A DNA stretch of 64,000 nt from Pseudopyrenochaeta lycopersici (GCA_003313425.1 NHZP01000047.1:186001-250000), one strand, 5' to 3'. Numbered from the stretch's first letter, positions 30,011 through 41,849 are shown. A program made the numbers and translations. The notes: a model not told the origin generated them from the sequence alone.

Positions 30011-33000
30011 ATGTCTGGTAACACTTCTCGCCACTTCAGCAAGGACCTCTGGGCCGATGCCGTGACTAAATTATCCGACGAAGACAAGCGTAACATCAAT
30101 TTCAGCCGCCCTGACAAGCTCAACATCCTTGCGGAGTTATACACAGATGCCGAAAAGTCCAAGCAAAAATCTATTGAGTCCAGATGGAAATATACTCGCA
30201 AGAGCGGAGAGACCGTTATAGTTAGGGATTTATTTGAGAAGATCGTTCGATGGCTTGATATTTTCAAGCAGGTTGGGGATGTTGCGGTTCAGTATGATTC
30301 TGCGCATGCGTCACTCCCGTGGGCTGGGATTCGTTTCGTCCTACTGGTGCGTAACATAGTTTTGTTCAGGGACGTAGCCGCTGACATACGTTAGATCACA
30401 GTCAGCGATGTGACTAAACTCGCGTCAGTCATAGAAGGCCTTGCTCAGATTGCTGAGCTGATCTGCCGTTATGCGGTTACAGAAGCTTTATATCTTCAAG
30501 GTGCATCGAAACCTACTGAAGAACTGGAAAGATCTTTAGTAAAGCTCTATACATGTATTCTGAGCTACCTATCCAAAGCAAAGCAATACTTTCAACAAGG
30601 AACCGCCAGTGAGCACGTGCTCTCTACAGAGCAGAGATTGTAATTGACAATACCGAACAGAACGTATTTTGAAAAGCGCAGTCACAGCTGAAACCCTACT
30701 CGAGTCAGACTTAGAAGTCATCCATAGAGCAGAGATGGATGTTAGTCAGTGGATGGCCCTAGTTGAAAAAGACTGTTCGTATCAGTCCTCTTAGCTGCTT
30801 CAATAACACTAAGCACCTCTTAGGCAGCGTTCACCATAACGCGGAGACAATCCGTCTTTTGAAACTTATAGACGCGCCACTGCAAAGAATGGACAGCAAA
30901 CTGGAGAAAATTCAAGACAACCTTGAAGGTGAGCGATTTGACAGGCTAGCATGGCAATATCTTACTGTATGTAGCGTCAAAGCGCACAGAAATAGTCCGA
31001 TGGCTCTCTTCTGAGCCATATATCCAATATCACAAACAGGCCACACAAGGCGTTCTCGCAGGAACTGGGCAATGGCTTCTATCAGATCCTGTGTTCAAGA
31101 AGTGGAAGGATGAAAGCGCGTCCTCCATCCTATGGCTCCATGGCATTCCGGGCTCTGGTAAGAGCAAACTCGTGTAAGTTATTAGGGAATGAACTTCTCG
31201 TGGGGAACGGCTACTAACACTGTCAGTTCGATTGTAATAGAAGACGCAATAAAGAGTTTCAAGGCCGGTCACAGCCCACGGCCAGTCTTCTTCTACTGTT
31301 CAAGGAATCCGGCAGAGCCTGCCCGTTCTGATCCCAAATCAGTACTCGCTAGCCTTGCGAGGCAGCTCTCAAGTATTGAACCTGGAAAGTCTCTGTTGAA
31401 GCCTGCAATTGACCTCTTCAACAAAGAAGCCGCCGATGACTTCGCATCTGGACAGCTCCAGATGGAGGAGATTGGTCAAATCATTATGCAGCTAATCGAT
31501 CTTTATCCTCAGACGACAATAGTCATAGATGCTGTAGACGAGTGCGATCCCACGACACGGCTAGAATTACTTGAAGCTTTGGAATGCGTTCTTCGGGATT
31601 CGTCCAGACTAGTAAAAGTTTTCATGTCAAGTCGGAATGACCAAGACATTGTGCTGCGGTTACGCGGTTATCCGAATCTTGAAATCAATTCCCAAAGAAA
31701 CAACGGTGATATTGCACGATTTGTGGAAAAGCAGGTGGACCAACTCATCCGAGAAAAGAAGCTGCTGCGCTATAGCAGCTCTCAGGCTGAGATGAAGAAG
31801 CTAATCGTGCACAATGTAACTGAGGGTGCTGCCGGAATGTAGGTTTGAGGTCCTAACAAGAGTTAAAATTTGCGTTGACCACATGTCTAGGTTTCGCTGG
31901 GCCAGTATGCAATTGCAACATCTTTGTTCATTCACTCTGGATGTTGACATCAAAGCTACCCTTGGCAAACTTCCACCTGATCTTAATACACTGTACGCCG
32001 AAATCTACCACGCCCTTTCTACAAAGCCCGGTGATTTTCAGGCAACGCTTTTCAAGAATGTTCTCTATTGGCTGTTGTGCGCTCAAAGGACGCTGCATAC
32101 CGCCGAGTTTTTGGCTGCAGTCTCAATTCAGCCTGAAAGAGGGAGCGACATGGCGATTTCCATTGATCTCATCCTCGACGTTTGCAACAATTTTGTCGTT
32201 TTCGACTCACAGCTGGACACCTTTCGCTTTGCCCATCTGTCCGTCCGGGAGTTCCTAGAACAGCGACCCGAATACGACAGCTGCACGATAAATAGTCTCG
32301 CAGCTGAGGCTTGTCTCTGGACTGTAATGTCCACAAGTGCAAGTTTGGCAACGAAGCAATTTCTCTTACGACTTGGATGGCATGAAAACGCCGCGGCAGC
32401 CGAATTAGAGAAGTTTTGCAAATATGCAGACGTCTACTGGGCTGTACACTGCAAGTCCGCCAAGCTAAGGAGAAAATCGGGGGTATTGAAGACTGCGCTC
32501 AATCACTTCCTATTCAATGATCATGAGGAAACTTCGAGCATTATCGTCTGGAACAATCGGGTGAGAAAATACTTGCAAGGACGTTGGAATTCGAAGCGAC
32601 GCGAGCCGCCTCAGTCGCACCAACGATTCGAGGATGCAGTAATATCTACAAACCTAACATTATCTGCAGGTCTGTACGTTTCCTGTGCTTCCGATTTTGC
32701 AGAACAGATAGAGCGTATTCTGAATCAAGAGGTACAAACATCACAGTACAAAAATAGGCAAGGCGAAAGTCCATTAGAGGTCGCGATCAGGAACGGGAGT
32801 TGTAAAGCCCTAGCTCTTCTACTTGCACACGATGAATATCGGGCTGAATTCTCAGAAGAGATAGTGGATGCTCTTTATTGTAATTTAATGAGTGCTAAGG
32901 AAGCGATGACGCTACTTCTGGATCATCGAGGAGCAGACATCCTAACCACAGAAGAGCTTTTAAGAATTGTAAGAAGACTTAACAAGGACGTAGTAGGACT

Positions 33001-33556
33001 CCTTCTAGACCGATGGGGGCCAGATATAATAATCGCAGATGAGGTGGTCAAGGCTGCTGCAGCGAATAGCTTAAATGGAAAGGAGGTAATGGCACTTCTT
33101 CTCGACCGGCGGGGAACAGACATACCAATTACGGAAGACGTTGCAAAGGCTGCTTCAAGGAACATCTCAAGTGGAGATAAGATACTGAAGCTCCTTCTTG
33201 ACCGACGGGGAGAAGACCTCCAGATAACAGAAGAGGTTGTAAAGGTTGCGGCAGGCAACAGCTTCAATGGAAAGGAGATAATGACGCTTCTGCTGGACCG
33301 CCGGGGGGCAGACATATCAATTACAGAAGAGGTTCTCAAAGCTGCTGCAGGGAACATATTAAGTGGAAAAGAGGTGCTGACGCTTCTCCTCGACCGGCAA
33401 GAAGCAGCCATATTAATTACAGAAAAGGTGGTAAAGGCTGCTGAAGGAAACGGGTACCATGGAAAGAAAGTACCGAATCTTCTCCTTGACCGGCGGGGAG
33501 CGGGCGTCCAGATTTCAGATGAAATTGCAGAGCGAATGGTAAGCAACAGAACCTGA
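30011..33556 (+). CDS. NACHT NLR-type STAND protein with C-terminal repeats
   Basis: Seven exons reconstructed: 30011-30346, 30395-30608, 30661-30774, 30824-30928, 30990-31173, 31227-31838 and 31891-33556, about 1076 residues; introns are 48-61 bp with phases all consistent. The N-terminal ~250 residues are the helical domain common at the start of fungal NACHT proteins (LWADAVTKLSDEDK, VAVQYDSAHASLPWAGIRF). The NACHT core has Walker A GIPGSGKSK (~308-316) and Walker B IVIDAVDEC (~415-423). A winged-helix-like region follows (FRFAHLSVREFLEQ). From ~862 there are seven LLLDRRG repeats of 32 residues. Such proteins act as intracellular sensors in non-self recognition and heterokaryon incompatibility. 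Lower GC than its neighbours suggests an accessory gene. No effector domain such as HET or patatin is evident. Confidence 0.92.
32912..33553 (+). repeat. in-frame 96 bp tandem repeats in the NLR
   Basis: Seven units begin with an LLLD motif at 32912, 32999, 33095, 33191, 33287, 33383 and 33479. Five spacings are exactly 96 bp; the first is 87 bp and degenerate. Each unit reads roughly LLLDRRGADI-x-ITEEVVKAAAGN-x2-NGKEVM. They resemble the degenerate ankyrin-like repeats of fungal NLRs, which often vary between strains. Confidence 0.9.
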
Positions 33557-34346
33557 AATTTTCAAGACAAGCTTAACATTGGGATAGAAAGGTTTTGTCG
33601 CCTAAGAATTTTTCTTCATCTAGCCCCAGAAGTTCTTAATGGACCTGGAAAAGTTCTCCTGTAGCTCAGGCGTCGGTGGATGGAATAATTTTGCATTTGT
33701 TGATTCAAATCTTACCTCTTAATTGATTGAACTGTCTCTTTCACGTTTAGTGACTGAAAAGAGTTCTTGAGCTCAGAATTATGAGCCACCTTGATGTAGG
33801 ATTGTGTCACACTTAGTATAAGATTATAATGCACGCAGTCACTGGCTTTCTTCGCGATACACAGCTTCCAGCTACAAGAGCTTCCATACCTCAGGATGTA
33901 TATTTTATGTAGTCATAGTTTATATGCATCAAATGCACATGTGCTAATCGCGATTAGGAGAGAAATTTACGCTTCAGACATGTGTTGTGCAATTGAAGCA
34001 CCCTCTATATATTTTTCAGACTATACTGCCTGGTGGTATGGATCTCGTCGCCACATGTACAGAGCAGCGATAGCGAGGCTCTTCATCTCTATCTCACCGC
34101 TAGCGTGGAATGCCCGTTCAATCCGTTTGACCTTTCTCCAGCCGCGACTTCGGCACTTTGAGTCCTTCCCTATCGTTTCATGTAAAAGTTGATACCGTGT
34201 TGATACTTAGGATTATGTGTAGAATTTTGGAACTTCTAACCTCCCTGCTTATTTGATTTCAGAGGATGAGCTATCTGTATCAAGTTGGACTCTTAAAGCG
34301 TTTTCATTAAGGGGAACTCTGATTTCTGCACGTGCTAACGTAGCAT
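33557..34346. other. intergenic, 0.8 kb, AT-rich
   Basis: Convergent interval between the NLR and the SDR gene. AT-rich, no coding signal. A tRNA-like A-box at 33662 was examined and rejected. Confidence 0.4.
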
Positions 34347-35241
34347 CTAGAAGTTCCCTTCATTAATCGTAAAACCCCCATCAATGAACAAATTCTGCCC
34401 GTTAACCAAACTCATTCTCGGTAAACTCATCAAGACAACGACATCCCCCACCTCCTCGAACGCCGCCTTGCGTCCCTGCCTCTTCTCACAGCTTTCCCAC
34501 AATGCCTTGCCCGCTTCCCTTGCAGCCTCGTCCCCGCTATTCATCTTGACAGCCGGCTCGACGAGCTTGGTGAGCAGGAAACCAGGAGAGACGGCGTTAA
34601 CGCGGATGTTGTGGTTGCGGGCTTCTAGTGCAGCTGCCTTCGTGATTCCGTGACAAGCGTGCTTAGAAGCTGTATACGCAGCTGTACCCGCGAAGCTCAA
34701 CAGACTATTCACCGACGCACAATTGACTATTGACCCTTGCTGCGGGATGCGGCCTTCTTCAATGCCATCGATGGAGGTTTGCTTCATCATTTGGCGCAGT
34801 TCGTGCTTGGTGGAAAGGAGAATGCCAGTCGAATTTACGTCTTGTGTTTTCTGCCATTCTTCTAGTTTGGTCTCAGAGACTGGATCGCCGGGGCCAAGTA
34901 TGCCTGCAAAATTGGCTGCATAGTCTATTCGGCCGAATTTGTCGACAGCAGCTTGGACGGCTCGCTCTACATCTGCTTCTTTGGTGACGTCCGCATGAAT
35001 AGTAAGGCACTGCGGATGGTCAGTATCATATTTAAATTAATGAACCGTGTCAGACCTCAGTCCCAAGCTCTTCGACTTTCTTCTTGCCTTCTTCAAAGGT
35101 TTTCTCATCTTGGACATCCACGAGCACGACGGCCCTTGCGCCTTCCTTTGCAAAAGATACAGCGATCGCGTTCCCAAGGCCCCGGGCTCCGCCTGTGATG
35201 AAAGCTACGCCTGGTGCAAGAGGTCCTGATCGTTTGGACAT
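34347..35241 (-). CDS. short-chain dehydrogenase/reductase
   Basis: Two exons, 35241-35056 and 35009-34347 (46 bp intron, phase 0), giving 282 residues, normal for a classical SDR. The cofactor motif TGGARGLG lies at 16-23, ANFAG stands in place of NNAG, the catalytic Ser is at ~161, and YTASK gives Tyr174 and Lys178. NVNAV-type segment IRVNAVSPGF follows. An Asp in LVDVQD after strand 2 suggests NAD(H) preference; this is inference. The substrate is unknown. It is codirectional with the zinc alcohol dehydrogenase just upstream, which suggests a shared carbonyl/polyol pathway. Confidence 0.92.
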
Positions 35242-35766
35242 CTTGTATTCTAAATTTGTAATAATTGAAAAGCTAATACGATGTACAGATGGTAGATTTT
35301 TGAGTTGTTTGAGAAGTGTAGATTCTAGATGTCATAAATCGATACCTCTTGCGTGTTGAAGGAGGTTTACATCGGCCGCTCAGTGCGGAGCTTGATGCAA
35401 TGGACTAGTATCCTCACCAAGTCGATTTCCCCGCATTTCATACAGTTTGGTGAAGACTGTCGAGTCAGCGTTGTACCACATATTGCATCACGTCAGAGCT
35501 TAAGCGCTGGTACGGAATAATTGATTGATATGTTGCTGGAAAGCACCTTGTGGACTGCATAATTATTTGTGTATAAGCAACAGCTGTCATGCGCATTCAT
35601 CCGTCTTCTTGAAAACCGGGTAATGCCTATTCACCTTCGACTACTTTGGTCAATGAAAAGTGATGAGTTAATGTTGTCTATTATTTCAATAAGTCATTGT
35701 TTATGCTCAATCTGGTGTGCTGAGTGGTATGGCCAATTAATAAATAAAGGTTCTCCTTTGTATTAT
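35242..35766. other. intergenic, 0.5 kb
   Basis: Between the codirectional SDR and alcohol dehydrogenase genes. AT-rich. No feature found. Confidence 0.4.
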
Positions 35767-37216
35767 CTACACATCCAGCTTTTTAGGGGAAACTAGAATT
35801 TTGATGTGCTCATCTTTGTTCGTTACCAACTCGTCAAAACCTTTCTTCGAGATGTCATTTATGTGTATCCGGCTCGTTACCATCGTTTCAATGCCCTTGA
35901 ACTTGCCTGTAATTCTCGTCAACTCAACCATATGTTTTTTCTGCGCAACTGACCTAAAACAAAGGCGTCAACAGTCTCTTTGAAGTCCTTGTCATCGTAT
36001 GCTAGACTGCACTTTGCGGTGATCTCTTTCACTATGAAGTGTCCGAAAGGCATGACCATCTGCGATATTGAGCACTGCCGTACTGTAATATCTATGAAGA
36101 CTTACAGGTGCCGTCCATGCTGCTACATTCTGTCAAAAATGATAAAGTTAGCTTTCATTCTGAACAAAGATGTATTGGTACCTTTGATTAAGAGATTTTA
36201 CTATGAAACTGCTTCGCGCAATGGCGCCCAAGCATAGTTTCGCATGTGAGAAGAGTTCAACGTACCTAAATACGTCAGTAAATATTACAGACAGAGAGTG
36301 CTACATGGCGATTCGGTGCCTAAGGCCGAAGGCACATTCTACCGCAACAAACTTACCATGTAGGTTCCCTTATATCTCAGCGCATCCATCCCGGCATCCA
36401 TACCTTTTTGTATGCCTGCACAATCAAAGACAACATCGATGCCCTCCCCATTAGTCAATCCACGACACTTTTCAGCAATATTGTCAGTGATTGGATTGAA
36501 AACCTCGTCCGCAATCTTCTTGTTTTGGGCTGCACGCGTTGCTGTGGGTTCGGAAACATAGATCTGCTTACATCCAAAGGATCGAAGCACAAAGATGTGA
36601 GCGATACCTACAGGACCACCTCCCACAATTAGCACGGATTTGTTCGTCCAGTCAGCAAAGTCGCACAGTGCAATCGCATGCCATGCCACGGCCAGGGGCT
36701 CGATTAGTGCAGCTAAGCTTAGGTCCACAGACTCTGGCAAGGGATAACACAACTTTGCATCGATGGCGACTGTTTCAGAAAAGCCCCCTCCTGTACCTGA
36801 GAGGCCCTTGAAACCCCCTGTAGTGCATCCATGGGTACTTCCAGCAAGGCATCGGGTGCACTTGGTACAATAGATGCGCGGGTCAACCATTACTGATTCG
36901 CCAGGGGTGAGGTTTGAGCCGGGTGGAGCGCTGATGATGCGACCACACAATTCGTGGCCCATGGTGACGGGCAAATATTCTCTTGTTGCCGCATGCGGAC
37001 GGTCTTCGGTGGGTATAGCCATAGGACCTTGACTATGTTAGCTGAAGGGGAACAGCATAACGACGTTTGCGAAGTACCGTGGAGATACTCGTGCAGGTCG
37101 CTTCCGCATATTCCACACCATTCGACAGCAACGAGTGCTTCATTGGCACTTGGTTCTGGCGCTGGTACATCTACGACGCGAATGTCTGCTTTTCCGAAGA
37201 ACTGCGCTGCCTTCAT
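35767..37216 (-). CDS. zinc medium-chain alcohol/polyol dehydrogenase
   Basis: Five exons: 37216-37078, 37027-36357, 36129-36106 (24 bp), 36059-35954 and 35906-35767, giving 359 residues, the usual MDR length. Catalytic zinc ligands: Cys37 in CGICGSD, and His71/Glu72 in GHE. The structural-zinc Cys set is 100, 103, 106 and 114. The Rossmann loop GGGPVG is present. The end matches the family (MPFGHF, TSRIHI). Relatives are butanediol, sorbitol or L-iditol dehydrogenases. The ATG at 37216 (MKAAQFF) is the family start; an upstream one at 37249 adds 11 residues. The intron 36356-36130 is unusually long (227 bp). Confidence 0.9.
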
Positions 37217-37782
37217 GGTGGCTTGGTTATACAACGATATGCGCGACACTTTGACAGAAGGCGATGGGGCGAAATTGTCGACAAGCTGGGCAATAGCTTC
37301 ATGGCTCTTTTCATGGGAGCGAGAGGATGTTTGTAGTGACCAAGGTTAGCTGTAAACTGACTCGACATGTTGGTTCCGAAAGCGGTACTCCACATTTCGA
37401 TACGGCTGTACTATGTAGGGTTGCGGAGTAACCCCGGCCAGGTGTTTCACGGCCTATTCGAAGAAAACCGCAATATTTCATGGCTTTGCGCGAAAGCATG
37501 CATCCGCGATCCCTTTTAGAGCATCGTCGCAATAAGATCCGTACTAAGAGCACAGATGATGGTGGTGCACGATCAAGTTGGACGAGTTGGGACGGTTAGA
37601 CGCAGGTGCGGGGAGCTACTGCCGAGCTAAGACCAGCCCCTCTGGTTGATGTAGAATTCATGGGTAGGACACGACCCGCTTTCCACACGACTTTGACAGC
37701 CCCAGCCCACAGCATTCGCGCACTCACCGTTTGTTGTTTGGCTCTTTTGAGGCTGGTCATAGCGCCACAGCTCTTCATTAAT
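37217..37782. other. divergent intergenic, 0.57 kb
   Basis: Between the alcohol dehydrogenase and the RGG gene. No feature beyond presumed promoters. Confidence 0.4.
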
Positions 37783-39253
37783 ATGCTTCAATCACGCTGG
37801 GCCACAAAGCCTGACCCAGCAGAGGAACATGCAGAGCCCACCAGTTCCCCAGCGACCACGGACAAAGCAGCTCCACCAGCCAAGACGCAGCCAGACGCAG
37901 TGGCTGAGGTGAAGCCGGCTTACGCTCCTCCGGTAGGAAGATTTCAGTTCTCTCCTCCTATTCGCCATCGCTCTATTCTCACACTTAGCCCAGGCGGTCA
38001 ACATGGCATACGACCCTGCATACGACGATCCTTCAATAGACCCTTTCGCTCAGACTGCAAGCACCGACGATCTCTTCTTTGACGACGATATTACGCCCAT
38101 AGCGGAGCCAGTCATTGAGCAAAACCCCGCCGAGACTGAGGCGCCTGCCGCTGACTTCATACCCGATGACACACAGCCACCCGCTGCACCTCAATCGCAC
38201 CTGACGCCACAGGCTCCAAGAGAGCCTAGAAATAGCGAAAGAGGAAGTCGCGGCCGTGGGCGGGGAAGGGGCCGCGGCAGAGGCCGCGGCGCGCACACAA
38301 CAGACGTTCGTGAAGTCAGTGAGAAGAAGGCTCAGCCTGAAGTGCCCAAGGAAGCGGAACCCGTGCCAGCTCCCGCCAGCACAGCAGCTACAGATGGACC
38401 TGAAGCGCCGTCTACGCCTTCTGCTCCGACAGAGCCCAAAGAGAAGCCCGCTCATTCTGTTCGCGGCGACCGCACCCTCACTGGCGGTGCTGCACGCACA
38501 CGCTTGACAGAAGAACAATTAAACGCCAAGCTCGCAAACATGCGTTCCAAGAATGAAGCCCTCCAAACTGCCCATGCACGCGCCGAGGCCGATCTGGCCA
38601 AGTTTGAGGCGCGCGAAGCTGTCTTGAAAAAGCAAGACGTAGAACGCAAGAAAATTATTGCTGAGAAGCAGAAGGCCGAACGCCAGAACCGCCAGCAGAT
38701 GATGGGCGAGCGTGAGAAGAATCGGCAGCGGAAGTTGAACGCGCAAGGGGGCAGAGAGTGGGATTTCGAGAAAGAGGAAGGCTTCTCGGGCACCGGAGAG
38801 GAGAAAAGACGGGGTGCAGCAAGAGGGGCACACGGCGGCATTGCCTCTTCTCGGCCAAATGACAGCGGCTTTCCCGGCGAGCAGGGCGACGATTCCAGCC
38901 CCGCGCAGTCTTTCCGCGGGCGAGGAAGAGGGCGAGGTGATCGAGGAGGACGAGGCGATCGTGGAGGGCGAGGCGGTCGTGGCGATCATGATGGGTCCAG
39001 ACAATCAGAGCACAAGAAGCGCGAAGACCAACGGCCGCCATCTACTGCAGATTTTCCCGAGCTACCTTCCTCTGCTAATCCAGCGTCCAAATCTACCGAT
39101 ACACCCAAGGTTCTCGACTTTCCAATCAAGGGCAAGACTGCGGAAATTAAGAAGAATGAGCCAGAAAGGCCCGGTATCAAGAAGCAGGAGTCTTTTGGCT
39201 TACCATCGCCCATGGAGAAAGGTACAAGCTGGGCTGACGAGGTTGGCTCGTAG
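37783..39253 (+). CDS. RGG-box RNA-binding-type protein
   Basis: Two exons, 37783-37932 and 37994-39253 (61 bp intron, phase 0), giving 469 residues. The first exon (MLQSRWATKPDPAEEH) splices in frame to AVNMAYDPAYDD, so the ATG at 38003 is probably internal. The protein is disordered: a RG-repeat tract (RGRGRGRGRGRG, from ~38245), a long charged coiled coil of Glu, Lys and Arg (LTEEQLNAKLANMRSKNE), and a second RGG tract near 38915-38990. RGG boxes bind RNA and are arginine-methylated. No RRM or KH domain is present. It resembles an uncharacterised fungal family with C-terminal SWADEVG. Confidence 0.85.
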
Positions 39254-39858
39254 GAAGATCCATCATTCGCGGATAGGACATGTGCATGGGCGGTTCAAGT
39301 CGAAACCCAAAACGTTATATGTTATGATGGACATGATAGATTCAAAAGTTGGAGAGCAATGTCTCGATGTCATTTTTTCCGAGGCTTAGGAGGTGTACAC
39401 AACAAGAACGAGACCAACGAAGTATAATTAAATAACACAGACGCCAAGGCTAAAGAGGCGAATATCATTTGGCCACATCCATCATTCCTGGCCTGCGAAG
39501 CTTTAGGCGCTCCGATCCTTTGATGGGCCACTTGCCTTTGATGAGCTTGAATTGCAGAAAATTGAGCGAAATATTGCCCTTGTTATGAAGAAGTAGGGGG
39601 ACCGTGAGGTGCCGGACTACACTGATATCCTGTACGATGATGAAAGCTCTACAATTAAAACATTGGCCAGTGGCACATCGGGGTTCCACTCTGGCTTCAG
39701 AGTAAGGTACTTCGCACATAGGTACTGAGAATGCTATTGGTCGTCTTAATAGAAACTCGAAAGCTCGTGCCGAGGACGAGCCATGCATTTTACGAATTGT
39801 CGCACGTGTCTCAAAGGTCAATGGTGAAAGAAATGTTGGTGAAGGAATTCTTCTGGTA
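39254..39858. other. intergenic with left flank of transposon
   Basis: 3' end of the RGG gene and the sequence into which the pogo element inserted; the left TA of the target duplication is 39857-39858. A minus-strand reading frame that runs out of the inverted repeat was rejected as a gene. Confidence 0.4.
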
Positions 39859-39972
39859 TCCGTGCCAAGGATCAGCTTACCAAGCAGATTCGGCTGCGCC
39901 GACACTCGCCGTAGGCGAGTGCCTGCAGCCCACACGATAATACCGACCAAACGATAAATCTTCAACCACTTT
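39859..39972 (+). repeat. left terminal inverted repeat of the pogo element
   Basis: 114 bp, exact reverse complement of 41736-41849. Begins TCCGTGCCAAGG next to TA. Contains an internal hairpin, CACTCGCC-GTA-GGCGAGTG, flanked by GGCTGC/GCAGCC. Confidence 0.96.
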
Positions 39973-40020
39973 TTACTTCTATCGGTGCCTACAGCCACCA
40001 TAATACCTAAATCACCAATA

Positions 40021-41610
40021 TTAATTAACGATTAGATTGCAGAGATTCTGGACTCGATTTCGGATGCCCCTAAGCCTAATTTTTCCAAACTGGCGCGTGA
40101 GCATGGTGTTCTATATCAACGATTACTTGCCCGTTCAAAGGGCCGCCCAACCCTCTCTTAGCGTCTACTAACCATGTGCAAGCTTACTTAAGCTTAAGAA
40201 GGCGCATTATATGATTATATTGCTCGCCTTAATGAGTTAGGAGTATGTGTGCGATTGCCAATAATTGTATCATGCGCCAACTACCTTCTTCAACGTGGCT
40301 ATGAGGGCCCTGGAGCGCCTCCATCAGCCAACTCACGATAGGCAAAGAATTGGCTTGAACGCCACCCCGAGCTCTACATTCGACGTTAACAATCTCTTAA
40401 TCTTCAGCGCGCGATCGCACACGATATTAAAGCTATCCTTAAATAGTTTAATGGCTTTATGGATATCATCAAGATGCATAGGATTACACCAATAGATATT
40501 TGGAACTTTAATGAAACTGGCTTTCGCATTGGAATTAGAAAAGATCAATGGGTTATTACTTTTGAGCCTCGCCGCCGCGTCTATCTGCCAACGCCTGACG
40601 ATCGTACATCCTTAATAATGACCGAGTGTATTAATGCTGAAGGAAATACTATTCCACTAATAATAATTATTAAAGGAACAGCATTTCTTAAACAGTATTT
40701 TAGCGATCTACTAGATAACTATCTAGTTGCTTATAGCACTAGTGGTTATACAAACGATGAATTAAGCCTTGAGTGGGCAAAGCACTTCGTACGAGAGAGT
40801 CAAAAGTACCTTAAGGGTATATATCGACTACTTTTATTTAATAGCTTTAACTCTTATTGCACTCAAGAGCTTCTAGAGGTTCTAGAAGATCATAAGGTGA
40901 TTGCATATCGCCTTCCACTACATACATCACATTTCCTTCAACCACTTGATGTTGGTTGCTTCCAGCCATATAAGTACTGGCATACGCAGGCGGTTGATCA
41001 TGCAACACGGACAGGCTGTACATCTTTTAACAAAGTTGAATTCTTGGCAGCAATCGAATCAATTCGCGCCTATACCTTTAAAAGGCAGACAATCTAAAAA
41101 GGCTGGCGGGACTCAGGGCTTTTCCCACTAAATGCTAAGCGCATTAAAGAGAATGTACAAAAGGATATTGCTATCCTTAATACTAATTGCCAGAGTGGGA
41201 GCGAGAGCGAAGGCGAAGAGGAAGGCGAAGAGGAAGAGAGAACTACCCCACCACCACAAGAGTTATATACACTATTAACGATCCGTACGCTTAAGAGGAA
41301 TATCAACTATTATCTTGATAACGAGGATATAAGCGAGAACGTTAAACGCACACTGTTTGGAGCGTACAACATGTCGGTAGCTGGTGATCAAGCAATTAGA
41401 GAACTATGGACTATGACTTTAATCGCACAATCACGCCGCGCACGCCAACAGCGATCCCGTACACTTCTTAAGACATTAATAGGTGTTATCTACTCCTATT
41501 CTGCGCGAAAGATAGTGCAAAATAAGCTTATGTCTGAGCTGAAGGACCTTAAAATGAATTATCGCAGAATGAAAGGAATGCTGATAGGGAAGAAGAAACA
41601 GCATCTCTAG
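40021..41610 (+). pseudogene. broken pogo/Fot1 DDE transposase
   Basis: One reading frame of about 530 codons runs from 40021 to the stop at 41608-41610, with in-frame stops at 40033, 40159, 40189, 40195, 40339, 40387, 40444 and 41095. The longest open part (40459-41097) has the DDE_1 pattern: DIWNFNETGF and LPLHTSHFLQPLDVGCFQ. In relatives the first motif is DETGF; here its Asp is Asn (codon 40510), and the second catalytic Asp is also Asn (codon 40840). Both fit G-to-A change, as in RIP. The N-terminal helix-turn-helix region is recognisable but broken. Nonfunctional. Confidence 0.85.
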
Positions 41611-41735
41611 GCTTATCAGCCAGTCTATAATTAATTACAACTGGTATGGGCTTTAATGCGCAGGGCAGGATTACTAGCATATGAAAATTACTATGAGAAC
41701 TGGCGGGGCTGAGGAGTTATTTCAATAGTTAATAG

Positions 41736-41849
41736 AAAGTGGTTGAAGATTTATCGTTTGGTCGGTATTATCGTGTGGGCTGCAGGCACTCGCCTACGGC
41801 GAGTGTCGGCGCAGCCGAATCTGCTTGGTAAGCTGATCCTTGGCACGGA
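41736..41849 (-). repeat. right terminal inverted repeat of the pogo element
   Basis: 114 bp, exact reverse complement of the left repeat, ending in CTTGGCACGGA before the flanking TA. Identity of the two arms while the interior is damaged is notable. Confidence 0.96.

Larger units (their letters stand above)
39859..41849 (+). mobile_element. Fot1/pogo-type DNA transposon, 1991 bp
   Basis: Bounded by perfect 114 bp inverted repeats and a TA dinucleotide on each side (39857-39858 and 41850-41851), the target-site duplication of the Tc1/mariner-pogo group. The interior encodes a degenerate DDE transposase on the plus strand. Length is typical for Fot1-like elements. The interior is AT-rich with many TAG/TAA stops, as expected after repeat-induced point mutation. 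Confidence 0.93.

Noticed and set aside
33655..33725. tRNA-like A box (TAGCTCAGG) and B box (GATTCAAATC)
   Set aside because: The D, anticodon and acceptor arms do not pair, and no stem fits; likely chance.
39465..40001. 178-codon minus-strand ORF across the left inverted repeat
   Set aside because: It reads out of the inverted repeat into flank; the same peptide appears at the other end. Not a gene.
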